64,000 bases of DNA from Candidatus Gastranaerophilales bacterium (GTDB lineage: Bacteria > Cyanobacteriota > Vampirovibrionia > Gastranaerophilales > Gastranaerophilaceae): NCBI GenBank assembly GCA_944326545.1, contig CALVEH010000002.1:186001-250000 (forward strand). Direction: 5' to 3'. A program made the translations under genes and the position numbers. Below are positions 34,791 through 44,379 of this stretch, one piece after another. How positions within the stretch are numbered: the first letter of the stretch is position 1; each line of letters begins with the position of its first letter. The notes under the pieces were generated by a model that saw only the letters and a list, made by a program, of their open reading frames with translations, was not told the DNA's origin and did not search any database.

Positions 34791-37238
34791 TTAGTTTTCA
34801 CTAGCAGCTTCATCAGCTGATTTTTCTGGAATTCTCATTGCATAGAAAGATCTCCATACAAATACCAATGCAATGATTAAGAATATCCATCCTGCAATAG
34901 GAGCGATATGTCTAAATGATTCATTGATAGAGATTTCCATTGCCAACAAACCAAACAAAGTAGTGAACTTGATAATTGGGTTCATTGCAACTGAAGAAGT
35001 ATCTTTGAATGGGTCACCAACTGTATCACCTACAACAGTAGCATCATGCAATGGTGTACCTTTTTCGCAAAGGTCACATTCAACGATTTTCTTAGCATTA
35101 TCCCAGCAACCGCCAGCATTAGCCATAAATACAGCTTGGAACAAGCCGAATACAGCAATTGCAATCAAGTAGCTTACAAAGAATGCTACAGGAGCAACTG
35201 TTTTGCAAGCAGGTGCTGACAAGCAAGCAAATGCCAATGCAAATGCAAACAATGCGATAAAGATGTTAACCATACCTTTTTGTGCATATTGAGTACAGAT
35301 TTTAACAACTTCTTTTGAGTTAGCAACGTTTGCAGTTTTTACGCTTTCGTCATCAATTTTGATGTGACGTTTGATGTATTCAACAGCTCTGTATGCACCT
35401 GTTGTAACAGCTTGCATAGAAGCACCTGAGAACCAGTAAATAACAGCACCACCTGCTAAAAGACCCAAAATAGTGTATGGGTTTAACAAGTTGAGTACTT
35501 GTTCAGGTTGAATACCCAAAGTATTTTTGATTACAAGAATCAAAGAGAAAATCATAGTAGTAGCACCAACTACAGCTGTACCGATAAGTACAGGTTTAGA
35601 TGTAGCTTTGAATGTGTTACCAGCACCATCATTTTCTTCTAGTTGTTGTTTAGCAACATCAAAGTTTGGTTTGAAACCAAAGTCTTTTTCGATTTCTTCA
35701 GCAACGCCTTCTCTTTGTTCGATTAATGATAATTCGTAAACTGATTGAGCGTTGTCAGTAACAGGACCATAGCTGTCAACAGCAATTGTAACAGGACCCA
35801 TACCAAGGAAACCGAATGCAACAAGACCAAAAGCAAATACAGATGCATAAATCATAACTGTATCAGGAATCATTGTACTGAAGTAGTAAGACAATCCCAT
35901 TAAGAATACGATTACCATACCAATCCAGAATCCAGAGAAGTTACCAGAAACAATACCAGAAAGGATTGTTAAAGAAGAACCGCCTTCTCTTGAAGCAGTA
36001 ACAACTTCTTTAGTATGCAATGCATTTGGACTTGTAAAGATTTTTGTAAATTCAGGAATCAATGCAGCGCCCAAAGTACCGCAAGAAATAATACCTGCTA
36101 ATACCCACCAGAGGTTTTCGCCCATTGAAGCCAATAACCATTTAGATACACCGAAGGTCATAACGATAGACAAGATTGATGTAATCCAAACTAAGTTTGT
36201 TAAAGGTTTTTCAAAATCAACTTTTTCAGCTTTGCCGAATAAAAGTTGAGTTAAACCAGTATTTACCCAGTAAGCAACTACTGAAGTAACAATCATTAAG
36301 AATCTCATTGTAAAGATCCAAGTTAACAATTGGATTTGGTATTCAGGGAATACACCTAACAAGATGAAAGAAACGAGAGCAACACCAGTTACACCGTAAG
36401 TTTCAAAACCGTCAGCTGTAGGTCCGATAGAGTCACCAGCGTTGTCACCAGTACAGTCTGCAATAACACCAGGGTTTCTCGGATCGTCTTCTTTGATTTT
36501 GAATTGAATTTTCATCAAGTCAGAACCGATATCAGCAATCTTTGTAAAGATACCACCAGCTACACGAAGAGCAGAAGCACCCAAAGATTCACCGATAGCA
36601 AAACCGATAAAGCAAGCACCTGCTAAATGTCCTGGAACAAATAACAAGATGATAAGCATCATGATTAACTCAACACTAACGAGCAATACACCGATACTCA
36701 TACCAGCTTTTAAAGGAATGTTTAAAACTTTTAAAGGTTTAGCTTCTAAAGAAGCAAAAGCAGTTCTTGCGTTAGCTAAAGTATTCATTCTAATACCAAA
36801 CCAAGCTACACCATAAGAACCTAAAATACCGATTACAGACCAAGCAAGGATAATCAATACACCTTTTAAGCCCATGTGTTGTAATCCGCCAAAATAGAAT
36901 GCAATACAGCATCCGATTAAGATTTCCAAAGCAAGTAAGAATTTACCTTGTTGAATAAGATAAGTCTTACAAGTTTCGAAAATAGTGTTTCCGATTTCAG
37001 CCATAGCTGAGTGAACTTTGTAGTTTTTAACTTTGATGAATTCGATCAAACCAAAAACTAAGCCCAATACGGAAATACCGATACCCAACAACAACAGATT
37101 AAAGCTGTGTGGGTCGGCTGCCAAATTTGGAACAACCAAATCGGCTTCCCCTGCAAATGCAGAGTTGGCTGCCAAAAGTGTTGCGAACGCAGATAAGACA
37201 CCGCCTTTTAGCAAACCGGACCATTTTAAGTTAGCCAT
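34791..37238 (-). CDS. hppA: Membrane-bound ion-translocating pyrophosphatase
   Basis: The protein has 815 aa from the ATG at 37238 (GGGAG 8 bases upstream). About 16 transmembrane helices and the catalytic stretch GGIFTKIADIGSDL followed by EDDPRNPGVIADCTGDNAGD identify a proton or sodium pump driven by pyrophosphate. The second acidic motif reads VDSYGPVTDNAQSVYELS in place of ADAYGPIADNAGGIAEMS. GNTFKA places Lys where K+-independent enzymes have NTTKA and K+-dependent ones NTTAA. About 40 extra residues (LIEQREGVAEEIEKDFGFKP) separate these motifs. It belongs to a divergent branch of the family. An N-terminal signal-like segment (AFAGEA) precedes helix 1. Confidence 0.92.
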   Translation of the reverse strand: MANLKWSGLLKGGVLSAFATLLAANSAFAGEADLVVPNLAADPHSFNLLLLGIGISVLGLVFGLIEFIKVKNYKVHSAMAEIGNTIFETCKTYLIQQGKFLLALEILIGCCIAFYFGGLQHMGLKGVLIILAWSVIGILGSYGVAWFGIRMNTLANARTAFASLEAKPLKVLNIPLKAGMSIGVLLVSVELIMMLIILLFVPGHLAGACFIGFAIGESLGASALRVAGGIFTKIADIGSDLMKIQFKIKEDDPRNPGVIADCTGDNAGDSIGPTADGFETYGVTGVALVSFILLGVFPEYQIQLLTWIFTMRFLMIVTSVVAYWVNTGLTQLLFGKAEKVDFEKPLTNLVWITSILSIVMTFGVSKWLLASMGENLWWVLAGIISCGTLGAALIPEFTKIFTSPNALHTKEVVTASREGGSSLTILSGIVSGNFSGFWIGMVIVFLMGLSYYFSTMIPDTVMIYASVFAFGLVAFGFLGMGPVTIAVDSYGPVTDNAQSVYELSLIEQREGVAEEIEKDFGFKPNFDVAKQQLEENDGAGNTFKATSKPVLIGTAVVGATTMIFSLILVIKNTLGIQPEQVLNLLNPYTILGLLAGGAVIYWFSGASMQAVTTGAYRAVEYIKRHIKIDDESVKTANVANSKEVVKICTQYAQKGMVNIFIALFAFALAFACLSAPACKTVAPVAFFVSYLIAIAVFGLFQAVFMANAGGCWDNAKKIVECDLCEKGTPLHDATVVGDTVGDPFKDTSSVAMNPIIKFTTLFGLLAMEISINESFRHIAPIAGWIFLIIALVFVWRSFYAMRIPEKSADEAASEN

Positions 37239-37341
37239 CTTTTTCTCCCTTGTCCTCTTTCCATCGCAAAAGGACCATTTTCTACACATACCCCAATTGT
37301 ACTATAAATTGCTGTTTTAGCAAGAAGTTTTCTCTAACTGA

Positions 37342-38352
37342 TTAAAAAACTTCCCAAAGTTTTAGCTTGCTCAATAACGAATTATCATCTTTTAGCAATA
37401 TCTGCTTCACAAGTGCATTTACAACCTTTATATTTCCATCTAATTCAAGTTTTACATCTTCTCCTAAAAGTTCTTTCAATTTTAGACACTGAATATCAAC
37501 AAGTTTAGCCTTTAACAATTCATACTGTGGAGGTAAACCAGCCTCACAATAACTCTCGAATTTTCTAAACAATGCATTTATATCAAGATTAGCAACATCA
37601 TTAGGCGTACATTTGTCAGACTGAATCTGTACTAAACAGACCTGTATCAACTTACCCAACAAATTTTTATACAACCGATAATCCGAATTTTCTGCAGACA
37701 TAGCAATTGCCGAAAATATTGCAGGTAAAGTGCGTACATCTTCAGGGAACTCATTGTCTTGTACATAAAAATCTATTGCAGTTAAAGATTTATCCTTATG
37801 GTTATAGATAATGTTGCCTGGACAACAGTCAAAAACCATATCATTATCTTTTGCATAACGTATTTGTTTATACAAATTGTAATACGATTCGACAGGAAGA
37901 TTAAAAAGTTCCTTTGAACGTTTTGATAAAAAACAGCCTTCCCCCTCGATATACTTCATTATACTAGAACCATTTTTTAATTTTGCGACTATATGGTTAA
38001 TTTCGTCCTTTTTGTCAATCTTAAAAGATAACAAATTTTGATAATCAACTAAAGAATCGTTATCATTATTCTTTTTGACAACACGCACACAATAAGGAGT
38101 ATCCGGTATTCTATAAGTCTTAGCTTCACTGCCTTCACCTAGAAAATTCTTATTATCGGCTATAGCTGCATCAATTTTTGCAAAAATTCTTTTTCTGGGC
38201 AATTCAAGCAAATCTTTTTCTCTACCGGAAAAGGATATAACATCAGCATTAAGTTCAGGCACTCGAGTTGCAAACTGAACATTTTTATTGCCACAATTCT
38301 TATCACGGCTACGTATTGCAGTATTACAATGTAACTGATGAATACTAATCAT
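37342..38352 (-). CDS. Protein-kinase-like fold protein with ISFSG motif
   Basis: The protein has 336 aa from an ATG at 38352; a GTG at 38370 is possible, and neither has a clear ribosome site. ISFSG occurs at 39-43. The core shows a kinase-like order: a Gly-rich loop FLGEGSEAKTY (about 70-80), VRVVKK with a candidate ATP-binding Lys (93-94), a catalytic-loop-like FDCCPGNIIY (D175, N180) and AIDFYV (D194) in the place of DFG. The C-terminus is helical. This matches bacterial effector or APH-type kinases in outline. Activity is an inference. The N-terminus is Cys/His-rich. Confidence 0.65.
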   Translation of the reverse strand: MISIHQLHCNTAIRSRDKNCGNKNVQFATRVPELNADVISFSGREKDLLELPRKRIFAKIDAAIADNKNFLGEGSEAKTYRIPDTPYCVRVVKKNNDNDSLVDYQNLLSFKIDKKDEINHIVAKLKNGSSIMKYIEGEGCFLSKRSKELFNLPVESYYNLYKQIRYAKDNDMVFDCCPGNIIYNHKDKSLTAIDFYVQDNEFPEDVRTLPAIFSAIAMSAENSDYRLYKNLLGKLIQVCLVQIQSDKCTPNDVANLDINALFRKFESYCEAGLPPQYELLKAKLVDIQCLKLKELLGEDVKLELDGNIKVVNALVKQILLKDDNSLLSKLKLWEVF

Positions 38353-38396
38353 AACAGTGTGACAAAACACCTAAACATACAAAATTGCCTAATAGT

Positions 38397-39761
38397 TTAA
38401 AAGACGTTAGTTTTTGTAATATTTTTAAATTTAGTAATACTGCCTTGGAACAATAAATCAATAGAGCCTACAGCACCGTTTCTGTGTTTTGCGATAATGA
38501 CTTCGGCCTTACCACGATTTTCTGTGTCTTCTTTATTGTAGTATTCATCACGATAAATAAACATAATAATATCAGCGTCTTGTTCAATCGCACCTGATTC
38601 TCTCAAGTCTGACATCATAGGACGTTTGTCTGGACGAGATTCAACAGCACGAGACAACTGAGAAAGCGCTATTACAGGAACATTCAATTCTCTTGCCAGA
38701 CCTTTCAAACCTCTTGAAATGCCAGAAATCTGTTGGTTACGGTCTTCTTTGTTACCTGAAGCTTCCATCAACTGCAAATAGTCAATAACAACCAAGCCTA
38801 TTTCTTTTTGCTCCATTGCTAAACGTCTGCACTTTGCTCTAACCTCCATAACGGTTGCCCCAGGTTTATCATCAATATACAAAGGAGCATCTGCAAAGTG
38901 ATTCATCGCGGTAGTAAGCTTTTCCCAGTCAGAAGCGTGCATATTCCCTGTTTTAAGCTTTTGGGTATCAACCTCGGCTTCTGAGCACAACATACGTTGA
39001 ACAAGCTGTTCTTTTGACATTTCTAAAGAAAAAATAGCAACTGTCTTTTTAGCTTTTAATGCAACATTTTGTGCAATGTTTAAGGCAAGCGCTGTTTTCC
39101 CCATAGAAGGACGAGCTGCAAGAATTATCAAGTCAGATTTTTGCAATCCGGATGTCATATTATCAAAATCATAAAATCCTGTAGGAACACCTGTTAACTC
39201 ATCACGGTGCTCATATCTGTATGAAATTTGTTCATAACTTGTTAAAACCAAGTCTTTAACAGAAACCAAATCAGAAGATGTTTTTTGTTGAGCAATATTA
39301 AAAATTAATTTTTCTGCATTATCCAAAGTAGCTTCTGTAGTCGTATTATCATATGCCATCTCAACAATCTGAGAACCTGCATTAATCAACTCTCTTTTAA
39401 TAGCTTTTTCTTGAACAATCTTTGCATAATACTCAATATTAGCAGTTGTTGTGACATTCAACGCCAAATCGTTAATGTAAGCACGACCACCAACAAGCTC
39501 AAGCTTGTCTTTTTCATTAAGACGTTCAGATACAGTAACAATATCTATAGCCTGATTTTTATTAAATAATTCAACAATAGATTCATAAATAACTTTGTTA
39601 GCCGGTTTATAAAAGCTGTTTGTATTAAGCATATCAGCAACCCTGTTAAAACAAACAGGATTCGTCAAAATCGCGCCCAAAATAGCTTCTTCGGCATCAA
39701 TATTTTGAGGTGGAAGCTTTGATATTTTTCCCTCATTAGTTTTTACTAAACTGTTTTGCAA
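38397..39761 (-). CDS. dnaB: Replicative DNA helicase
   Basis: The protein has 454 aa. The TTG start at 39761 has GGAAGG about 11 bases upstream. The N-domain (PPQNIDAEEAILGAIL) is followed by the RecA-like domain with AARPSMGKTALALN (Walker A), FSLEMSKEQL, VVIDYLQLM, ALSQLSRAVESR and SDLRESGAIEQDAD. The helicase unwinds DNA as a hexamer at the replication fork. The length and motifs are standard, and no intein is present. Confidence 0.96.
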   Translation of the reverse strand: MQNSLVKTNEGKISKLPPQNIDAEEAILGAILTNPVCFNRVADMLNTNSFYKPANKVIYESIVELFNKNQAIDIVTVSERLNEKDKLELVGGRAYINDLALNVTTTANIEYYAKIVQEKAIKRELINAGSQIVEMAYDNTTTEATLDNAEKLIFNIAQQKTSSDLVSVKDLVLTSYEQISYRYEHRDELTGVPTGFYDFDNMTSGLQKSDLIILAARPSMGKTALALNIAQNVALKAKKTVAIFSLEMSKEQLVQRMLCSEAEVDTQKLKTGNMHASDWEKLTTAMNHFADAPLYIDDKPGATVMEVRAKCRRLAMEQKEIGLVVIDYLQLMEASGNKEDRNQQISGISRGLKGLARELNVPVIALSQLSRAVESRPDKRPMMSDLRESGAIEQDADIIMFIYRDEYYNKEDTENRGKAEVIIAKHRNGAVGSIDLLFQGSITKFKNITKTNVF

Positions 39762-39902
39762 TCAGACCCGTACCTTCCTTTTGCAATATTATAATTTGCT
39801 AAAAAATATTATTCATTAAAAATTAAGAAAATTAAACAACCGGGGATTGTAACAAACAAACTTAAATAAAAAAATTAAACTAAAAGAAATTTGGAGAAAA
39901 GA

Positions 39903-40208
39903 ATGTTCAAAAAAATAATCATACCAAAAAATGAAATAGAATACAGACAAGATTGTATAGACAATAAATACCTGATAAATGAGGGCAATAGAGCAATAGG
40001 ATTGTTTGCTATAACAAAAGAACAAACAATCCCAACACAAATTTCGCCGCAAGATGTATTGTTCTATTCACTTGAAGGCATTTTAGAAATCAATTTTGAT
40101 GATAAAAGTTTTGTTTTAGAAAAAGACAATATGATTCTTATTCCTAAAACAAGCGCTTATACGCTCAAAGTAATAGAAAATACAAAAATATTGACCGTAA
40201 GACTATAG
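39903..40208 (+). CDS. Small single-domain cupin protein
   Basis: The protein has 101 aa from the ATG at 39903 with GGAG 6 bases upstream; an in-frame TTG at 39891 overlaps that ribosome site. The pattern DVLFYSLEGILEINFDDKSFVLEKDNMILIPKTSAYTLKV is the two-motif cupin barrel (G-x5-E-like turn, then P-x(2)-x-H-like). The usual metal-binding His residues are largely missing, so it may bind a ligand without metal. The function is unknown. It lies between the divergent dnaB and a convergent membrane protein gene. Confidence 0.75.
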   Translation: MFKKIIIPKNEIEYRQDCIDNKYLINEGNRAIGLFAITKEQTIPTQISPQDVLFYSLEGILEINFDDKSFVLEKDNMILIPKTSAYTLKVIENTKILTVRL

Positions 40209-40212
40209 ATAA

Positions 40213-40962
40213 TTACAGATAACAATTTGCTTCTTTGTAAATTTCGTTGCCCATACCTAATGCAAACTGAGCAAATAAATCAGCAAAGACAAGACAAATA
40301 TAAAAACTTACAAACGGAAGCAATAATCCTAAAATTTGTCCGTTAACCAGTAATACAGAAAGTATAAGCATACACAAAGAAACAAGTATGCATTCGCAAA
40401 CAAGTATTACATAATTAATCAAATTATGCTGAATCAAAGCAAATGCCTTCTTTATGTTAAAGAATGAACTAATCTTAAAATCAATAGCAAAGTTTAGAGC
40501 CAGCATAATATACATAGCTGTATAAATAACATATAAAAAAGCGCCAACAACAAGCAACGCAGCAGAAACTCCATTAAAGGTCAAAGGAGATATAAACAAT
40601 AATAATCCCATAACTGCAAGAAACGGTATAGAGAATATAAATCCGCCAACGTATGACTTAAAGCCTATATGAATAAAGTAGGCAATAAATTTCCACGATG
40701 GCATTCTTCCGTTCTCATGAACGATTCTGTTATGAACCACTTTAAAGAAATATCCGGATATTGCTAACAAGCAAACCAAAACAAGCAATGAATACATTGT
40801 CACCATATAATAGTTTATAGGATCAAAAATCATTCGCTTTATACCCGGAAAGATAAAAGCAAAAACAGGGAAAAACAACAATAAGCCGCCTATAAGTACT
40901 TTACTTACCCAATTTTTATCTTGCGGCACGAAAATAAATGCTTGCTTCAGACTAATACCCAT
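40213..40962 (-). CDS. Multi-pass membrane protein, DUF4013-like
   Basis: The protein has 249 aa from the ATG at 40962 (AGGAG 7 bases upstream). It has six to seven predicted transmembrane helices. VSKVLIGGLLLFFPVF near the N-terminus and NFAIDFKISSFFNIKKAFALI near residue 165 also occur, diverged, in the next gene upstream (WFVKLLIGGFFLMIPIL, NFAIDKKILSFIGFPRAALLV), so the two are paralogues. The pattern fits the DUF4013 family of unknown function. It follows the paralogue after a terminator hairpin. Confidence 0.78.
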   Translation of the reverse strand: MGISLKQAFIFVPQDKNWVSKVLIGGLLLFFPVFAFIFPGIKRMIFDPINYYMVTMYSLLVLVCLLAISGYFFKVVHNRIVHENGRMPSWKFIAYFIHIGFKSYVGGFIFSIPFLAVMGLLLFISPLTFNGVSAALLVVGAFLYVIYTAMYIMLALNFAIDFKISSFFNIKKAFALIQHNLINYVILVCECILVSLCMLILSVLLVNGQILGLLLPFVSFYICLVFADLFAQFALGMGNEIYKEANCYL

Positions 40963-40984
40963 TAGCACGCTCCTAAATTAAAAT

Positions 40985-41033
40985 AAACACACTACCATTG
41001 TAGCACTTTTTTCTACAAAATGGTAGTGTGTTT
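40985..41033 (-). terminator. Terminator between the two DUF4013-like genes
   Basis: A 13-bp stem aaacacactacca / tggtagtgtgttt (40985-40997 and 41021-41033), extended by TTGTAG/CTACAA, is followed on the minus strand by TATTTTAAT. It separates the paralogues into two units or attenuates the second. Confidence 0.7.
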
Positions 41034-41072
41034 AGTCAAAATATTCAGATATATTTAGCGTTTCAACTACAC

Positions 41073-41708
41073 TTATTTAACTTGAGCTCTAGCTTCAGCT
41101 AAATGCGGAGCATCTTGAATATACTGTCCAAGCAAATTATACGAAGACAATGTAAATGCGTAAGCTAAAAATGGCAATGGAATTACAGTTACAGCTAATA
41201 ATGCCATTAGTAAAATGTAAATAGCAGATACCCCAACTACTTGAAGAATAAAGTTCAAAGTATTAGGGTTATCTTTTACAAGCAATGCGGCTCTTGGAAA
41301 ACCGATAAATGACAAGATTTTTTTATCAATAGCAAAATTAGCAGACATTAACAATGTCAATATACCTGCAACTATCTGGAACAAAATCGTCAAAATAACA
41401 TACACAAGTTTTAATTTTGCGAATAAAACACTCATAATAAGCAAAACAATAGAAAAAACAACACCAAGAACGATGCATCCAATAAAGCATTTAAAACCTA
41501 AAACCAAGTTATCACCTAAATCAGACGCTGGTGAGCCAGGCAAATTACCGTCTTTATTCATAAATTTTTCAAGATACTTTACAACGTAGCCCATAATTGC
41601 AAAGTTAAGAATTGGTATCATCAAAAAGAAACCACCAATTAGCAGCTTAACAAACCACCCGTCAATACTTGCAGGCGCTTTTAAAGCCTTCACAAAATCC
41701 ATACTCAT
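41073..41708 (-). CDS. Multi-pass membrane protein, DUF4013-like
   Basis: The protein has 211 aa with AGGAG 6 bases before the ATG. It has five to six predicted transmembrane helices. WFVKLLIGGFFLMIPILNF, MGYVVKYLEKFMNKDGNLPG and NFAIDKKILSFIGFPRAALLV resemble the DUF4013 family and the paralogue at 40213-40962. The NGRMPSW/DGNLPG loop after the second helix is common to both. It lies 51 bases downstream of ribH. The function is unknown. Confidence 0.78.
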   Translation of the reverse strand: MSMDFVKALKAPASIDGWFVKLLIGGFFLMIPILNFAIMGYVVKYLEKFMNKDGNLPGSPASDLGDNLVLGFKCFIGCIVLGVVFSIVLLIMSVLFAKLKLVYVILTILFQIVAGILTLLMSANFAIDKKILSFIGFPRAALLVKDNPNTLNFILQVVGVSAIYILLMALLAVTVIPLPFLAYAFTLSSYNLLGQYIQDAPHLAEARAQVK

Positions 41709-41759
41709 ACTAAACTCCTATTCATCTAATACCATCAATATTAGTGAATATTACAATTT

Positions 41760-42224
41760 TTAAAGGAGCTTTGTCAAGTTTGCCATTTCTATTGCAGTCT
41801 TAGCTGCTTCAGAGCCTTTATTTCCGGCTTTTGTTCCTGCTCTTTCTATAGCTTGTTCAAGATTATCAGTTGTGAGTACTCCAAATATAACAGGTACACC
41901 GGTTTCTAAAGAAACATGTGCAATACCTTTAGAAACTTCAGAAGCAACAAAATCATAATGGCCAGTAGATCCTTTTATAACAGCACCTAGTGTAATAATT
42001 GCATCATACTTACCACTTTTGGCAGCTTTCTTAGCTATTACAGGAATTTCAAAAGCACCCGGAGTCCAAATAACGTCAATAGTTTCTTCTTTGATCCCAT
42101 GTCTTACAAGTTCATCAATTGCACCAGAAAGCAATTTTGACCCAATAAACTCATTAAATCTTGAGATTATTATACAAAATTTTTCATTATTTGTGATATA
42201 TCCGCCTTGAATAACATTTGCCAT
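41760..42224 (-). CDS. ribH: 6,7-dimethyl-8-ribityllumazine synthase
   Basis: The protein has 154 aa. [52 protein letters not shown] and [24 protein letters not shown] are the RibH motifs for ligand binding and catalysis (His of GHYD). The enzyme makes lumazine in riboflavin synthesis and assembles as pentamers or 60-mers. The other rib genes are elsewhere, except ribF about 1.1 kb away. AGGAG precedes the ATG. Confidence 0.96.
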   Translation of the reverse strand: MANVIQGGYITNNEKFCIIISRFNEFIGSKLLSGAIDELVRHGIKEETIDVIWTPGAFEIPVIAKKAAKSGKYDAIITLGAVIKGSTGHYDFVASEVSKGIAHVSLETGVPVIFGVLTTDNLEQAIERAGTKAGNKGSEAAKTAIEMANLTKLL

Positions 42225-42392
42225 TATTTATTCTCCTGTTTAGTCTTTACATAAAATATACAATACATATTTTTTTAATAAAAGTAATTATTTTGACTTG
42301 TTTACAATTATCCACAGTGAGAACAAAAAGACTAATACAAAAATTTTCACTTGTAGGTAAAAATTTTTATAAATAGAATTTGGGGAATAAAA

Positions 42393-42491
42393 ATGTATTA
42401 TTTAAAAAGAAACAGGAGACTGCTTTTCAGTATTGCATACATTTCACTAATCTACAGCTTAATTATCTTTTTCATAACAACATTGCTTTAA
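42393..42491 (+). CDS. Predicted 32-aa single-pass membrane microprotein
   Basis: The ATG at 42393 has GGGGA 6-7 bases upstream. The peptide has a basic start (YLKRNRR) and one hydrophobic helix of about 20 residues (LLFSIAYISLIYSLIIFFIT), then stops at 42489. This is the normal layout of small membrane regulators and of type I toxin peptides. There is no paralogue in the window. The spacer 42225-42392 before it holds a TTGACT-like -35 and one DnaA-box-like TTATCCACA (42308-42316). Confidence 0.45.
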   Translation: MYYLKRNRRLLFSIAYISLIYSLIIFFITTLL

Positions 42492-42587
42492 ATATTAAGA
42501 TTGCGTTACAAAATAGCAAAAATCAACATTTTTGAATTTAATATAAATAGGTCTTATATGTGTATATTAAAGAGAAGGGGTTAAATC

Positions 42588-43283
42588 ATGGCAGTAGAAA
42601 GTATTGGTGCGTTCAACAATTTTTCAAAATCTGTTAATTTTCAACAAACAACAAAACAAGCAGAACCCAAAGTAGCAGCACCAGTCAAAAAAGATTTTAA
42701 AACAACGATTTCTGAAAACAAAACACCAATTGTTGTTGGTGCAATAGCTTTAGCAGCTATTGGAGCAGGAATATATGCAAACAGAGGCAAGCTTTTCGGA
42801 AAAGTATCCGGTGCATTGGTATCAGAATCCAAAAGTATCCTTGATAAAATCAACAGAATTAAAGCTAGCTGTATTAACGAAGCAAACAAAGTTATTGCAG
42901 ATAACACAGTATTTGGGGAAATAAAATTACCAGTAATCGATAAAGCAGCAGGAATGCGCTCAGCTGATAAAACACAACCGGAAAGATTCCATCAAGCAGC
43001 TACTTGGATAGAAGAAGCATATAAACAAGCATACTCTAAAGCAAAAGATCTTAGAGACGGAAACAACATGCTAAACTATATCTACAACAGAGTAAACAAA
43101 GAAAACACTGCACTTGCTCAAATGTATGCTCAAATGCCTGAAGCTGAAGCTAGTGTAAGAATGACTCAATTTGCCAAAGACGTAACAAAAATGGACAAAC
43201 ACTCAGGTATGACAGTAGAAAGATTTGTCAAAGATATGAAAGAAGTGTTTATACCAAAAGCTAAACAAGAACTTGGTATATAG
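42588..43283 (+). CDS. Hypothetical membrane-anchored protein
   Basis: The protein has 231 aa behind GAAGGGG. The N-terminus, IGAFNNFSKSVNFQQTTKQ, carries a variant (VNFQQ) of the NxxF(K/R)G motif. A single transmembrane helix lies at about 49-64 (TPIVVGAIALAAIGAGIYA), preceded by a polar linker, and is followed by a helical domain of 160 residues. The topology is probably N-in or N-out with a large helical domain. No family is recognised. Confidence 0.72.
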   Translation: MAVESIGAFNNFSKSVNFQQTTKQAEPKVAAPVKKDFKTTISENKTPIVVGAIALAAIGAGIYANRGKLFGKVSGALVSESKSILDKINRIKASCINEANKVIADNTVFGEIKLPVIDKAAGMRSADKTQPERFHQAATWIEEAYKQAYSKAKDLRDGNNMLNYIYNRVNKENTALAQMYAQMPEAEASVRMTQFAKDVTKMDKHSGMTVERFVKDMKEVFIPKAKQELGI

Positions 43284-43300
43284 GTTTTTCATCACATACA

Positions 43301-43333
43301 AAGCCTGCTGATGAACAATTAGCAGGCTTTTTT
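43301..43333 (+). terminator. Terminator shared by the convergent genes 42588 and ribF
   Basis: The arms aagcctgct (43301-43309) and agcaggctt (43321-43329) are followed by a T run on the plus strand and A run upstream. The same stem sequence is used near 60231-60256. Confidence 0.85.
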
Positions 43334-43337
43334 GTTG

Positions 43338-44264
43338 CTAAATAATTTTGTTTGAATCAAAAAATTCTTTCGCAAAAATTTCATCTTTAACAATCTGAGA
43401 TTTTAAATCAGGTAACGAATCAAATTTTTTCTCATCTCTAATTTTTTTCACAAAAGATACTTTAATATCCTTGTCATAAATATTTTCATTAAAATCGAGC
43501 AAATGAGCTTCTAAAAGCAAGGTATTAGAGCAAGTAACAGTAGGGCGCTTGCCCAAATTTGTTATAGCTTTGTATTTTACACCATCAATTTCAACCACAG
43601 TAACATACGAACCTCTTGAAGGCTTAATAATATTTTGAGGATATTTTATGTTCGCAGTAGGGAAAGATATTGTACGACCTATTCTGTCGCCGGTCACAAC
43701 TCTTCCTTTTACATAGAAATACTCACCTAGTAAATTTTTTATTCCATCAACAGAGCCCTGATCGACCATTTGTCTAATTTTAGAACTGCTAATCAAGGTA
43801 TTATCATAAGTAATTGGCGGTATTTCATAATACTTGTAACCAAACTCAGACTGATAAGCCCTAAGCATTGTAGAATCGCCTTGTTTATTAGCACCAAAAA
43901 AGTGATTAAACCCCGTTGTGATAAACTTAGGTTGAAAATTCTTTACCAAAACATCTTTTAAATAATCAACTGCAATCAAATCCGCAATTTCTTCATCAAA
44001 ATCTAACATATAAACATAGTCAATGCCTTGTTTTTCGAACAACTCAAGCCTATCTTGAGGCTGAATTATGTATTGAGGTGTTCTGTTTTGTAAATAGCAC
44101 AAAGGGTGCTCTTTAAAGGTTATAACAGCAGATTTCAAGTTATTTTGCACTGCAAGGTTAACTGTATTTTTCAGTACAACTTTATGCCCTTGATGAACAC
44201 CGTCAAAAAAGCCAAGGCAAATTGATAAATTTGGATTATGATTTAATTTTTCAAAAATTTCCAT
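43338..44264 (-). CDS. ribF: Bifunctional riboflavin kinase / FAD synthetase
   Basis: The protein has 308 aa. The N-terminal FAD synthetase domain has LGFFDGVHQGH, TFKEHPLCYL and TGFNHFFG. The C-terminal kinase domain (about 180-308) has GRVVTGDRIGRTISFPTANI, GSYVTVVEIDG, NLGKRPT and EAHLLDFNENIY. The enzyme converts riboflavin to FMN and FAD. The length is normal. The ribosome site is weak. Confidence 0.95.
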   Translation of the reverse strand: MEIFEKLNHNPNLSICLGFFDGVHQGHKVVLKNTVNLAVQNNLKSAVITFKEHPLCYLQNRTPQYIIQPQDRLELFEKQGIDYVYMLDFDEEIADLIAVDYLKDVLVKNFQPKFITTGFNHFFGANKQGDSTMLRAYQSEFGYKYYEIPPITYDNTLISSSKIRQMVDQGSVDGIKNLLGEYFYVKGRVVTGDRIGRTISFPTANIKYPQNIIKPSRGSYVTVVEIDGVKYKAITNLGKRPTVTCSNTLLLEAHLLDFNENIYDKDIKVSFVKKIRDEKKFDSLPDLKSQIVKDEIFAKEFFDSNKII

Positions 44265-44379
44265 GACTCTATCTTATTTAAGATAAACAATATTTTCAAA
44301 TAATTAACAATCTAACATCCGGAATATATAATATTTATTACTAAAACCGTAATATTAATTAACATATAAAACCATGTAT

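Noticed and set aside
42308-42316. Replication origin (TTATCCACA DnaA box)
   Set aside because: A single box without a cluster, dnaA or dnaN is not enough; such a 9-mer can occur by chance.
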